Below are positions 20,248 to 28,379 of a stretch of 64,000 bases of DNA, piece by piece. The notes beneath the pieces are model-generated. The model saw only the letters and a list, made by a program, of their open reading frames with translations. It searched no databases and had not been told where the DNA came from. The translations under genes were made by a program, and so were the position numbers. This DNA is from Parapedobacter defluvii (GTDB taxonomy: Bacteria; Bacteroidota; Bacteroidia; Sphingobacteriales; Sphingobacteriaceae): NCBI RefSeq assembly GCF_014642075.1, contig NZ_BMIK01000003.1, positions 62,001-126,000 on the forward strand, given 5' to 3'. Within the stretch, counting starts at the first letter, position 1. The number at the start of each line of letters is the position of its first letter.

Positions 20248-20766
20248 TTAGCCTCTTTCTTGTAAAGTTTTGACCAATCCTGCCAACGTGTTTCCGCCTG
20301 ACTGAAGCGCAGAAAGCACGTTTTTGGCCGGAGACTGCAACAAGCCGATGATATCACCGATCAACTCATTCTTCGATTTGAGTTTGCTCAATGCATCCAC
20401 TTGATTATCTCCGATGAACACTGCTGCATCAATATAGGCTCCCTTCAGCAGGGGCTTGTCGCCGTCTTTTCGAAGTTCCTTTATCAATTTTGCAGGTGCG
20501 TTGCCGGTTTCGGAAAAAAGCAGGGTAGAAGAACCCTTTAACACGCCTGATAACTCCTCCGAATCTACTCCAGCTTCCACAAGCGCCTTCTTGATCAAGG
20601 TATTTTTCACTACCTGCATGGCAATACCGCTGTCGAAACATTTGCGGCGGATGCCATTGATTTTAGCCACGGTCAAATCAGCAGTATCGGTAATATAAAA
20701 ATTCCCGTACGATTTAATCTGTTCAGCTAAAGCTTTAACAATTTCTTGCTTTTCTTCTCTTTTCAT
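20248..20766 (-). CDS. rplJ: 50S ribosomal protein L10
   Basis: 172 residues; anchors L7/L12 dimers on the ribosome stalk. Characteristic RRKCFDSGIAMQVVKNTLIKKAL-type block (residues ~42-66) and KNELIGDIIGLLQSPAKN. Only 2 bases separate it from rplA, so the long L10-binding leader found before rplJ in E. coli has no room here and any autoregulatory site would have to lie inside rplA. Confidence 0.98.
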   Translation of the reverse strand: MKREEKQEIVKALAEQIKSYGNFYITDTADLTVAKINGIRRKCFDSGIAMQVVKNTLIKKALVEAGVDSEELSGVLKGSSTLLFSETGNAPAKLIKELRKDGDKPLLKGAYIDAAVFIGDNQVDALSKLKSKNELIGDIIGLLQSPAKNVLSALQSGGNTLAGLVKTLQERG

Positions 20767-20768
20767 GA

Positions 20769-21467
20769 TTAAATTCCTGCTACTGATTTAGTTTCAACCT
20801 GAATACCCGGGCTCATGGTAGAAGAGATGTAAATACTTTTGAAATACGTTCCCTTTGCCGCTGAAGGCTTTAACTTGGAAATTGTCTGCAATACTTCCAG
20901 GGCGTTTTCGTAAATCTTATCGGGTGAAAAAGATACTTTGCCTATGGAAGTATGGATAATTCCAGTTTTGTCTACCTTGAAATCAATTTTACCTGCTTTG
21001 ACGTCGGCAACCGCTTTACCCACATCGGTTGTTACCGTGCCGGTTTTTGGATTAGGCATCAAGTTACGCGGCCCAAGGATACGGCCCAATTTACCTACTT
21101 TAGCCATTACGCTGGGCATGGTAATGATGATGTCAACATCGGTCCATCCGCCTTCAATCTTGCTGATATAGTCGTCCAGTCCCACATGATCTGCTCCCGC
21201 AGCTTTCGCTTCTTCCTCCTTGTCGGGGGTACAAAGCACCAGCACGCGGACGGTTTTACCCGTACCATGTGGCAATGTCGCGATACCACGTACCATCTGA
21301 TTGGCTTTACGGGGATCTACGCCCAGGCGTACATCAATATCCACCGAAGCATCAAATTTGGCAGCGGTAATATCTTTCACCAGGGCCGAAGCCTCCTGCA
21401 AAGAATATGCTTTACCAACTTCAATCTTGGATAGTGCCGCTTTCTGATTTTTCGTTAATCTTGCCAC
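20769..21467 (-). CDS. rplA: 50S ribosomal protein L1
   Basis: 232 residues, full length. Contains the signature [19 protein letters not shown] and [11 protein letters not shown]1 forms the mobile stalk next to the ribosomal E site and in other bacteria represses its own operon by binding mRNA. Follows rplK by 22 bases. Confidence 0.98.
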   Translation of the reverse strand: MARLTKNQKAALSKIEVGKAYSLQEASALVKDITAAKFDASVDIDVRLGVDPRKANQMVRGIATLPHGTGKTVRVLVLCTPDKEEEAKAAGADHVGLDDYISKIEGGWTDVDIIITMPSVMAKVGKLGRILGPRNLMPNPKTGTVTTDVGKAVADVKAGKIDFKVDKTGIIHTSIGKVSFSPDKIYENALEVLQTISKLKPSAAKGTYFKSIYISSTMSPGIQVETKSVAGI

Positions 21468-21489
21468 TTTCTTAAACTGATTTCGTTAA

Positions 21490-21933
21490 TTAATTGTTCC
21501 AGGGCGCATTACCATTCACCGTAATTCCCATACTACGCGCCGTCCCAGCTACCATGCGCATGGCCGAATCCAGTGTAAATGCGTTCAAATCAGACATTTT
21601 ATCCTTTGCTATGGCTTCCACTTGATCCCAAGTGACCGAACCAACCTTTTTACGGTTAGGCTCGCCAGAGCCCCCTTTCACGCCTGTTGCCTCAAGTAAT
21701 TGAATAGCAACCGGAGGGGTTTTAATGATGAAATCGAATGACTTGTCGCTATACACCGTGATGACAACGGGCAATACCTTACCGGGCTTGTCTTGGGTGC
21801 GTGCATTGAACTGCTTGCAAAATTCCATGATATTCACCCCCTTGGCACCCAAAGCGGGACCTACTGGAGGCGAAGGATTTGCAGCGCCGCCCTTCACTTG
21901 TAATTTTACTAACGCACTGACTTCTTTTGCCAT
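21490..21933 (-). CDS. rplK: 50S ribosomal protein L11
   Basis: 147 residues. N-terminal [20 protein letters not shown] is the proline-rich L11 signature (thiostrepton/RelA-binding region) and [20 protein letters not shown] is the 23S-binding domain. It has its own -7 box at 22049-22056 inside the 154-base gap after nusG, so the ribosomal genes can be started separately from tuf-secE-nusG. Confidence 0.98.
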   Translation of the reverse strand: MAKEVSALVKLQVKGGAANPSPPVGPALGAKGVNIMEFCKQFNARTQDKPGKVLPVVITVYSDKSFDFIIKTPPVAIQLLEATGVKGGSGEPNRKKVGSVTWDQVEAIAKDKMSDLNAFTLDSAMRMVAGTARSMGITVNGNAPWNN

Positions 21934-22048
21934 TTCTCGATGTAAATTTAATTAATAAATGTTTGTTAGTAAGTTGGAAGCATTTAACGTAACATTTAGA
22001 TTTTGAAGCGCTTACCGCTTAATTGCACAGGCACCCCAAAATGGAGTG

Positions 22049-22056
22049 CAAAGGTA
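22049..22056 (-). promoter_or_regulatory. -7 promoter box (TACCTTTG) before rplK
   Basis: TACCTTTG on the minus strand, with a TTG 22 bases upstream of it. It predicts a leader of about 110 bases before rplK, long enough for a regulatory RNA fold. Confidence 0.55.
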
Positions 22057-22087
22057 CAAAAAAATTCTATATAAAAAGCAATACTGC

Positions 22088-22633
22088 TTATTCTTTTTCT
22101 ACTTGAATGTAATTCAGCTCCAAAGGGGTCTTTCGGCCAAACACCTTAACCATTACCTTCAGCTTCTTCTTCTCTTCGTTTACCTCTTCAATTTCTCCTG
22201 TAAATCCATTGAAGGGACCATCGTTCACTTTGACGAGCTCTCCCACATAAAAAGGCACATTCATCAGCTCGCCTTGTTCAGACATCTCGTCTACTTTACC
22301 CAGAATCCGGTTGATTTCGGCGGGTCTTAACGGAATAGGGGTGCCGTCTTTATCGCCCAAAAAGCCGACAACGCTATTGATGTTCTTGATCACGTGCTCC
22401 AGTTCCCCATCCAACGCTGCCTCCAACAATACATATCCCGGATAGAAATTACGCTCTTTAGCCACCTTCTTTCCGTCCCGCATCTGGTAATATTTCTCCA
22501 TTGGGATCAACACTTGTGGGACCAAGTGATTGATTCCCATGCGGTTTATTTCTGCCTCTATGTATTGCTTTACCTTTTTTTCTTTACCACTCACGGCCCG
22601 TACAACATACCATTTCAGTGCTTGATCTGCCAT
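22088..22633 (-). CDS. nusG: Transcription termination/antitermination factor NusG
   Basis: 181 residues. N-terminal NGN domain starting KWYVVRAVSGKEKKVKQYIE with the NFYPGYVLLEA block, and a C-terminal KOW domain (FYVGELVKVNDGPFNGFTGE). NusG couples polymerase to Rho and ribosomes. It follows secE by 17 bases. Confidence 0.98.
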   Translation of the reverse strand: MADQALKWYVVRAVSGKEKKVKQYIEAEINRMGINHLVPQVLIPMEKYYQMRDGKKVAKERNFYPGYVLLEAALDGELEHVIKNINSVVGFLGDKDGTPIPLRPAEINRILGKVDEMSEQGELMNVPFYVGELVKVNDGPFNGFTGEIEEVNEEKKKLKVMVKVFGRKTPLELNYIQVEKE

Positions 22634-22650
22634 TTCTTCTTCCCCAACAA

Positions 22651-22845
22651 TTAAGACCTAATATTATAAAACAACTCCAGCACATTGCTCGACGCCTTAT
22701 CCATAGCAAAAATAACCAGCGCAATAAGAATTGACGCCACTAACACCACCACAGCCGAGCTTTGCAGTTGGGACCAAGTAGGCCAGGTGACTTTCTGGCT
22801 CATTTCTGTATAGGAGTCTTTTATAAATTCGAGTACGCTTGCCAT
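22651..22845 (-). CDS. secE: Preprotein translocase subunit SecE
   Basis: 64 residues with one transmembrane helix (about residues 29-48) after the conserved amphipathic stretch EMSQKVTWPTWSQLQ. This is the short single-helix form found outside the Enterobacteria. Partner of SecY in the inner-membrane protein channel. Confidence 0.96.
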   Translation of the reverse strand: MASVLEFIKDSYTEMSQKVTWPTWSQLQSSAVVVLVASILIALVIFAMDKASSNVLELFYNIRS

Positions 22846-22862
22846 GTTCTGTTAATCATTTG

Positions 22863-22933
22863 CACGGGCACCAGGATTCGAACCCAGATCAAAGGTTTTG
22901 GAGACCTCTATTCTACCATTGAACTATGCCCGT
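22863..22933 (-). tRNA. tRNA-Trp (anticodon CCA)
   Basis: 71 bases folding into a full cloverleaf: acceptor ACGGGCA/TGCCCGT, anticodon loop TCTCCAAAA-type giving CCA, T-loop TTCGAAT, discriminator G. The terminal CCA is not encoded. It lies between tuf and secE. Confidence 0.97.
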
Positions 22934-23020
22934 GTGTGTCTTCGTTTATTAGACACGATTAGCTAATCAGCTCAAGTACTGATTAGCTAATCGGTTGGAA
23001 TATCCAATCCAGGAACTGGT

Positions 23021-24208
23021 TTATTTGATGATTTCAGTCACCTGTCCAGCACCCACAGTCCGGCCACCTTCACGGATAGCGAAACGAAGGCCTTTTTCCA
23101 TGGCGATCGCATTGATCAACTTCACAGTGATCGTTACGTTATCACCCGGCATTACCATTTCCACTCCGTCAGGAAGTGCAATCTCTCCGGTTACGTCTGT
23201 GGTACGGAAATAGAACTGCGGACGGTATTTGTTAAAAAACGGCGTGTGACGGCCACCTTCAGCTTTTGACAACACGTAAACTTCTGCTTTGAACTCAGTA
23301 TGCGGAGTTACCGAACCAGGTTTGCAGATTACCATACCACGGCGGATATCGGTTTTCTCAATACCACGCAGCAAAAGACCTACGTTATCACCCGCTTCAC
23401 CGTAGTCCAGGATTTTGCGGAACATTTCCACACCTGTTACCGTTGATTTCAGGTTTTCAGCACCCATGCCCAGGATCTCAACCGGATCACCGGTATTAAT
23501 CACACCACGCTCAATACGTCCAGTAGCCACGGTACCACGTCCCGTGATCGAGAATACGTCTTCGATCGGCATCAGGAAAGGAAGATCAGTCAACCGCGGA
23601 GGAATCGGAATGTAGTTATCTACAGCGTCCATTAACTCCATGATTTTGTCAACCCACTGCGGCTCACCGTTCAGTCCACCCAGTGCAGAACCACGGATTA
23701 CAGGGATATCATCACCCGGGTATTCGTAGAATGACAACAACTCGCGGATTTCCATTTCTACCAAATCCAGCAATTCAGGATCGTCTACCAAATCCACTTT
23801 GTTCATGAACACAACCAATGCAGGTACACCAACCTGACGAGCCAACAGAATGTGCTCACGGGTTTGAGGCATTGGACCGTCGGTAGCAGCTACAACGATG
23901 ATCGCACCGTCCATTTGGGCAGCACCTGTAACCATGTTTTTCACATAGTCGGCGTGACCCGGGCAGTCAACGTGTGCATAGTGACGGTTGGCTGTTTGAT
24001 ATTCAACGTGCGATGTATTGATTGTAATACCGCGTTCCTTTTCTTCAGGAGCAGAGTCGATGGAATCGAAAGAGCGAGCTTCAGAAAGGCCTTTATCTGC
24101 CAATACTTTTGTGATAGCGGCGGTAGTGGTTGTCTTACCGTGGTCAACGTGACCGATCGTACCAATGTTTAAGTGCGGCTTACTGCGGTCAAATTTCTCT
24201 TTTGCCAT
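23021..24208 (-). CDS. tuf: Translation elongation factor Tu
   Basis: 395 residues. GTP-binding motifs: GHVDHGKT (residues 19-26), DCPGHADY, and [10 protein letters not shown] (NKxD). Domains 2 and 3 follow, with [13 protein letters not shown] and the C-terminal [11 protein letters not shown]. Delivers aminoacyl-tRNA to the ribosome. It is embedded between tRNA genes and probably cotranscribed with them from 24.9 kb. Confidence 0.99.
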   Translation of the reverse strand: MAKEKFDRSKPHLNIGTIGHVDHGKTTTTAAITKVLADKGLSEARSFDSIDSAPEEKERGITINTSHVEYQTANRHYAHVDCPGHADYVKNMVTGAAQMDGAIIVVAATDGPMPQTREHILLARQVGVPALVVFMNKVDLVDDPELLDLVEMEIRELLSFYEYPGDDIPVIRGSALGGLNGEPQWVDKIMELMDAVDNYIPIPPRLTDLPFLMPIEDVFSITGRGTVATGRIERGVINTGDPVEILGMGAENLKSTVTGVEMFRKILDYGEAGDNVGLLLRGIEKTDIRRGMVICKPGSVTPHTEFKAEVYVLSKAEGGRHTPFFNKYRPQFYFRTTDVTGEIALPDGVEMVMPGDNVTITVKLINAIAMEKGLRFAIREGGRTVGAGQVTEIIK

Positions 24209-24272
24209 GTTTTATGCGAATTAGTAATTTAAAATTTTAATGTATGATGTTAACTATTATGTTACTCTTACG

Positions 24273-24344
<72 letters not shown>

Positions 24345-24416
24345 TTTTTTGTTTACAATCAAACCCTGCCAATCTACCAACCCATTGGCTTGACAGGGAT
24401 CGTGTTTACATTTATG

Positions 24417-24489
24417 AGCGGAAGACGGGTCTCGAACCCGCAACCTATAGCTTGGAAGGCTATCGCTCTACCAATTGAGCTACTTCCGC
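24417..24489 (-). tRNA. tRNA-Gly (anticodon TCC)
   Basis: 73 bases. Acceptor GCGGAAG/CTTCCGC, D-arm AGCTCAATTGGTAGAGC, anticodon stem ATAGC/GCTAT with loop CTTCCAA, T-loop TTCGAGA. It has a broken copy immediately upstream (24521-24596). The spacer between it and tRNA-Thr (24345-24416) can fold by itself (CCCTG 24364-24368 with CAGGG 24394-24398; CCAAT with ATTGG inside). Confidence 0.97.
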
Positions 24490-24520
24490 TTTTGTGCCTT
24501 ATTTCCTGTCGAGCCTTTCC

Positions 24521-24596
24521 GGCACGTTGGGTCTCGAACCTGCAACCTGTAGCTTGGTTCCGCCAGCTGGCGGACTACCAATTGAGCTACTTCCGC
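24521..24596 (-). pseudogene. Broken tRNA-Gly copy with a palindrome in place of the anticodon arm
   Basis: The D-arm half is identical to the intact tRNA-Gly (GCGGAAGTAGCTCAATTG and on to GGTAG), and the T-arm half matches with two changes. Between them the 5' anticodon stem and loop are replaced by the 16-base perfect palindrome TCCGCCAGCTGGCGGA (24559-24574) plus one base. The 3' acceptor strand has also diverged, so it no longer pairs with the 5' strand. It cannot be a working tRNA-Gly. A processed hairpin RNA is conceivable because it lies in the transcribed tRNA-tuf unit. Confidence 0.8.
24559..24574. repeat. 16-base perfect palindrome TCCGCCAGCTGGCGGA
   Basis: Self-complementary over all 16 bases, inserted in the tRNA-Gly copy. 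Its outer arms TCCGCC/GGCGGA recur at 24810-24829 in a second tRNA remnant. Confidence 0.8.
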
Positions 24597-24610
24597 TTAT
24601 TAATATTGTG

Positions 24611-24691
24611 TGGGGGGAGAAGGATTCGAACCTTCGAAGCCGAAGCAACGGATTTACAGTCCGTCCCATTTGACCGCTCTGGAATCCCCCC
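24611..24691 (-). tRNA. tRNA-Tyr (anticodon GTA)
   Basis: 81 bases, class II with a long variable arm. Acceptor GGGGGGA/TCCCCCC, anticodon stem ACGGA/TCCGT with loop CTGTAAA, T-loop TTCGAAT, discriminator A. Confidence 0.97.
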
Positions 24692-24699
24692 ATTTTTTG

Positions 24700-24772
<73 letters not shown>

Positions 24773-24782
24773 AAAAATGTTT

Positions 24783-24839
24783 CAGCGACCCACTGATTAC
24801 CTACCAGTTTCCGCCAATTAACAGGCGGACTAAGGAAGC
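24783..24839 (-). pseudogene. Broken tRNA-Thr(TGT) copy with TCCGCC/GGCGGA hairpin
   Basis: Compared with the intact neighbour, CAGCGACC-ACTGATTAC, CTACCAG and CTAAGGA-GCA are kept in order (plus-strand reading). Twelve bases covering the 5' anticodon stem are missing, and the D-loop is replaced by a hairpin with arms TCCGCC (24810-24815) and GGCGGA (24824-24829). The 3' acceptor part is absent. It lies between the promoter and the first intact tRNA, so it would be the first element of the transcript. Confidence 0.7.
24810..24829. repeat. Hairpin TCCGCC-N8-GGCGGA
   Basis: Same 6-base arms as the palindrome at 24559-24574 but with an AT-rich eight-base loop; also embedded in a tRNA remnant. 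Confidence 0.65.
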
Positions 24840-24877
24840 AAAATCTTCAAAAAACACCCCTTTTCCGTTAGGGACTG

Positions 24878-24907
24878 CAAAGATATACAAACTTGCATTA
24901 ATACAAA
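24878..24907 (-). promoter_or_regulatory. Promoter (TTTG-N18-TATCTTTG) of the tRNA-tuf-secE-nusG unit
   Basis: On the minus strand TTTG (24904-24907) is followed after 18 bases by TATCTTTG (24878-24885). It is the only good vegetative promoter upstream of the tRNA cluster, so it is expected to drive four tRNAs, tuf, tRNA-Trp, secE and nusG, and perhaps the ribosomal and rpo genes. Confidence 0.75.
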
Positions 24908-24980
24908 AATAATTTACAAAAATATAACCGGGGCTGTCGGTTATCTGTTTATCCGTATCTTCGCCGCAGAAAACGGTGCT

Positions 24981-26135
24981 ATGGAAATGGTTAGACGTTA
25001 CGTATTTTGCTTACTCATCGGGATTACTGCGATTCCTGCTTTGGCACAGGAAAAACAGCGTATTTGGGAACATAAACTCATCAAGCGGTTTATCTCTCCG
25101 GAGAAAGACAGTACTCGTTCAGCCGGGTTTATCGTTGTGCCCGCACTGGGTTATGCGCAGGAGACCGGATTGGAGTTTGGCTTGGCAGGGGTATATAATT
25201 TTTACCTCAACAAGACGGATACCACCATCCGGACATCCAATGTCACATTCATCGGCACATTTACCACCGAACGGCAAACCAACCTCAAATTGGAATCGGA
25301 TATATGGACCACCGGTAACAAGTATCACTACACCACGGAAATCCGTTTCCGGAATTTCCCCTTCAATTTCTATGGAATCGGCAACCAGACACGGGAACAG
25401 GATGAAGATGTTCTGCTGATGCAGTTGATCCGCCTCCGCTTTGAAGGCGAACGCAGACTGGCTCCCAGCTACTATGCCGGATTGAACCTTACTTATGAGC
25501 GTTTTGCTTTTTCTGACCGCGAAAGCGGTGGAATATTCGGGCTTACCCCTCCTTACGGACGGGCGGGTGGTGGCCATTTTTTGATCGGGATTTCCCAACT
25601 TTATGATACCCGAGACGCCAATACCTATACCACACGGGGATATTACGCACGTGCCAAATATGCCTATTCGCCTGGATTCGGCGGCGGTAGCCGTTTTCAG
25701 GGAAGCACCATTGACCTTGACCTACGGGCCTTTTTTTCCTTATCCCACCAGTTGACATTAGGATTCAATGGCCACTACAAGACATCAACAGGCCCGCATA
25801 TCCCCTTCTATGTATACCGTGAATTGGGAGGTGATATGATGATGCGCGGCTACTATTCCGGCAGGTATCGCGACCGGAGCCTGATAGCCGCCCAAAGCGA
25901 ACTCCGATATCGCTTCCATCCCCGGGTGGGTATTGCTGCCTTTATGGGTACAGGTTCTACTTACCACGATGGCTGGCGGAATGCGCGTCTGGTGCCTTCT
26001 TATGGCGGCGGTGTCCGGTATTTCTTTGATCTAGAACACAACAGTAGCGTCCGTTTCGATTATGGCATTGGGGAGCAACGCCCCGGGGAAAAACGCCAGG
26101 GCGGATTTTATTTATCATTAAGTGAGGCTTTTTAA
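24981..26135 (+). CDS. BamA/Omp85-like outer-membrane barrel protein
   Basis: 384 residues with a signal peptide (cleaved after ALA/Q, about residue 22; an ATG at 24987 would shorten it by two). The rest is a beta-barrel of alternating strands beginning PALGYAQETGLEFGLAGVY and ending in FYLSLSEAF with C-terminal phenylalanine, as in surface-antigen (D15/Omp85 C-terminal) proteins. It has no POTRA domains, so it is not BamA itself; such short members are often annotated as surface antigens of unknown role. A weak -7-like TATCTTCG lies at 24956-24963. It abuts the next convergent gene without a gap. Confidence 0.75.
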   Translation: MEMVRRYVFCLLIGITAIPALAQEKQRIWEHKLIKRFISPEKDSTRSAGFIVVPALGYAQETGLEFGLAGVYNFYLNKTDTTIRTSNVTFIGTFTTERQTNLKLESDIWTTGNKYHYTTEIRFRNFPFNFYGIGNQTREQDEDVLLMQLIRLRFEGERRLAPSYYAGLNLTYERFAFSDRESGGIFGLTPPYGRAGGGHFLIGISQLYDTRDANTYTTRGYYARAKYAYSPGFGGGSRFQGSTIDLDLRAFFSLSHQLTLGFNGHYKTSTGPHIPFYVYRELGGDMMMRGYYSGRYRDRSLIAAQSELRYRFHPRVGIAAFMGTGSTYHDGWRNARLVPSYGGGVRYFFDLEHNSSVRFDYGIGEQRPGEKRQGGFYLSLSEAF

Positions 26136-27650
26136 TTAAAAGTCATGCTCAATGGTCTCATCCCAATCCGGATCGATCCCAATGGAAAAACGATCAAGAT
26201 CCGCTAACAGTCGTCCACTGAATCGAAGCTGCACGTTATTCCGGATGCGTTCGCTTAAGATCACTGTATTCAGCTTCTTTCCATCCCTTCCATAAGCCGT
26301 TAGCTCGTAACTGAGGTACTGCAAATCATCCGGTATCCCTAGAAATTGATGAAACCTCAGTTGATAATCTTCTGCTGCTACGAGCTCGTCAAACGTAAGG
26401 GTATGAAGGTCCGCTATCGGCACTTCAGCCGGATTACCGTATGGCGTATACAGGTAGTTGTCATGCTGGCGGGTTACATCGATTTTCTTTACTTCCGCTA
26501 GGTCTGTCCACAAATCCGTAAAATTGAACGTAACCAGGCTAAAGCATCGTGTCAGCACTGCAGGTTCGGTTACATCGGTAGCCCCCACTTCAAAATGCTG
26601 TTTTAATAACGCGTAGGTGACAGCCTGGTAATCGTTAAAATCCTGCCCGAAGTAAAACTCATTTGCGTTGGTAAGGTCTTCCGGCAGCAGTATACTCCCA
26701 TTGGATCGATAAGCCAAGAACAACACGTCATAGGTACCCGGAGATAATTTGATTTTCAAGAGTCCGCCCGCCGCTAATTTGTCCAGCGCCAGCTCCTCCT
26801 GTGCTACCACATTGCCATCAGAAGAAGAAAATACATAATAACGCAATGTACTGGGCATTGATAGATCGGTTTCCTCTTCTCCTTCACCGTTGTAAACACC
26901 GGAAAGACGGATGTTGTCAAAACGAACTGCACCACTGCTTTCCTTGTAGTCGCCCGCTCCGTCACGGCTGCCCGGCAAAAAATCGAATTTTAGCCTTACT
27001 GTCTTTACACCGATAAACTGTGGATATATACTAACATCGATGTCATAGGAATTTCGGGATTGCGGCCCCATATTTTCAAATTGATTTCCTTCTTTTAACA
27101 CCTCATAACTCAGGCCTCCATCAATGGAATAAGATAGTAGAAAATCTTTAGGTCCCGTATCCGAGCTACTTATATCAAAGGCAAGATTTCCAAGCGACTC
27201 AACCCCCTCCATGGCTAATGTGATTATCAATGATTTTACTGCCGTCAAACTCATGGATTGTCCCGCATCGTATCCGTCTCCAGAAAACCCAGAAAAAAAC
27301 TTGGGACCAACCGCGCTGGCCTCAAATGTAATCCCCGCCCCTTCCGCATCCACTGCGATGTCTGGCTCCAAATTTTCATCGTTAAATGACCAATAATACA
27401 GGTATTGGGGTTCAGGGCCTGGCACCAGGTTATGCAGCGCCTGTATTCGGGCATTTTTGAAGCCCATAAGGTTGTTGACATCGTGACGGGACAAAGGAGT
27501 AACTTCAGATTCGAAGCCCGATAGCCTAAATGTGACGCTGCGCATATCGTCCTTCTCCAATGGCGGTATCGGGATATCCCGTTGACAACAAGTTAGTAAG
27601 AAGAATCCTGGAAAACAAACTCGGTAAAAGGTTTTTTTAAAAGATCTCAT
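26136..27650 (-). CDS. Large lipoprotein, possibly Mfa2/FimB-like fimbrial anchor relative
   Basis: 504 residues with lipobox LLTCC (Cys at residue 21 or 22). Residues ~75-250 look like a jelly-roll/discoidin-type beta domain (YYWSFNDENLEPDI, LSYSIDGGLSYEVLKEG, VRFDNIRLSGVY). Residues ~260-500 resemble the two-domain Mfa2/FimB fimbrillin-anchor fold (TLRYYVFSSSDGNVVAQEE, then LSPGTYDVLFLAYRS). The assignment rests on pattern only. Outer surface location is likely. No neighbouring fimbrial genes are visible. Confidence 0.4.
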   Translation of the reverse strand: MRSFKKTFYRVCFPGFFLLTCCQRDIPIPPLEKDDMRSVTFRLSGFESEVTPLSRHDVNNLMGFKNARIQALHNLVPGPEPQYLYYWSFNDENLEPDIAVDAEGAGITFEASAVGPKFFSGFSGDGYDAGQSMSLTAVKSLIITLAMEGVESLGNLAFDISSSDTGPKDFLLSYSIDGGLSYEVLKEGNQFENMGPQSRNSYDIDVSIYPQFIGVKTVRLKFDFLPGSRDGAGDYKESSGAVRFDNIRLSGVYNGEGEEETDLSMPSTLRYYVFSSSDGNVVAQEELALDKLAAGGLLKIKLSPGTYDVLFLAYRSNGSILLPEDLTNANEFYFGQDFNDYQAVTYALLKQHFEVGATDVTEPAVLTRCFSLVTFNFTDLWTDLAEVKKIDVTRQHDNYLYTPYGNPAEVPIADLHTLTFDELVAAEDYQLRFHQFLGIPDDLQYLSYELTAYGRDGKKLNTVILSERIRNNVQLRFSGRLLADLDRFSIGIDPDWDETIEHDF

Positions 27651-28080
27651 CGTTATATTGAATTAGTGAATCCATATGAAGAGAATCCTACCTCCTTGGG
27701 TTGACCAATGTCTACAACTACATAATCCCTATTGCCAGTTTAGGAAGCCGGAATTTAAGTCTCGTGTCTAAGAATCTGTAAATCAAAAATAATCTATTTT
27801 TTTAAATCACCCTCATTACAAGCGGAATGTGAAGAAATCTTTACAACACCAGCAAGACGAATTAACCATTAAAACAATTGATCAATCCGTAGTTATCAAG
27901 CTGAATAAGAAAGAAACAATTAGCAGTATTTCAATAACTAACAAAAAGTCCTAAATTTGCTGATAATCCTATTCAGCCTCTTCCGTCATAAAATCTTTTT
28001 ACGACCCATTGGTCTGGCAGTCAACATCAGACGGACACGGACAAGATCAAGCAGGTACCTTTGCCATACCTTCTTCGGGA

Positions 28081-28123
28081 TGAGTCCACGGTGAGTCCAC
28101 AGTAAGTCCACGGTGAGTCCAAG
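28081..28123 (+). repeat. 11-base tandem repeat (TGAGTCCACGG), four copies
   Basis: Units at 28081-28091, 28092-28102, 28103-28113 and 28114-28123 (last one short) differ by one or two bases. GGACTCAC at 28141-28148 is the reverse complement of GTGAGTCC in the last unit, so the array can end in a stem-loop with a T/A-rich loop. The period is about one DNA helical turn. Confidence 0.8.
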
Positions 28124-28317
28124 TTTTTATAGTAAAACCCGGACTCACGGTAAACCCATACCATTTTCTATTTTGTTTTACAGCGAAGAAAGTACGAATA
28201 AGGTATAGACAGGCTACCTACCTTACCTAGAGGATGGGATAGGCAGTATGTTAACAGGAAGATAGCGGGGATTCGTTTGCTGTAAAATTACAAATTAGGC
28301 GGAATATAAACAAGAAA

Positions 28318-28359
28318 TTCGGGCATCTTGTTAGGTTAAAATCCTAAAAGATGCCCGAA
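28318..28359 (-). terminator. Intrinsic terminator after the zinc metalloprotease gene
   Basis: A perfect 12-bp stem (TTCGGGCATCTT 28318-28329 with 28348-28359) and an 18-base loop, followed on the minus strand by TTTCTTGTTT. It lies 20 bases after the stop. Confidence 0.8.
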
Positions 28360-28379
28360 CTGTAAAGAAAACACCCCGG

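Larger units (their letters stand above)
27651..28379. other. 729-base intergenic region
   Basis: No credible reading frame. It holds the upstream region of the large lipoprotein, an AT-rich stretch (27770-27960), the 11-base tandem repeats at 28081-28123 with an inverted partner at 28141-28148, and the terminator at 28318-28359. No -7 box was convincing for the lipoprotein gene. Confidence 0.7.

Noticed and set aside
24345-24416. Additional tRNA in the spacer between tRNA-Thr and tRNA-Gly
   Set aside because: It folds into a simple hairpin but has no T-loop, anticodon arm or acceptor stem.
28081-28123. CRISPR-like array
   Set aside because: Units are only 11 bases, directly adjacent without spacers, and no cas genes are present.
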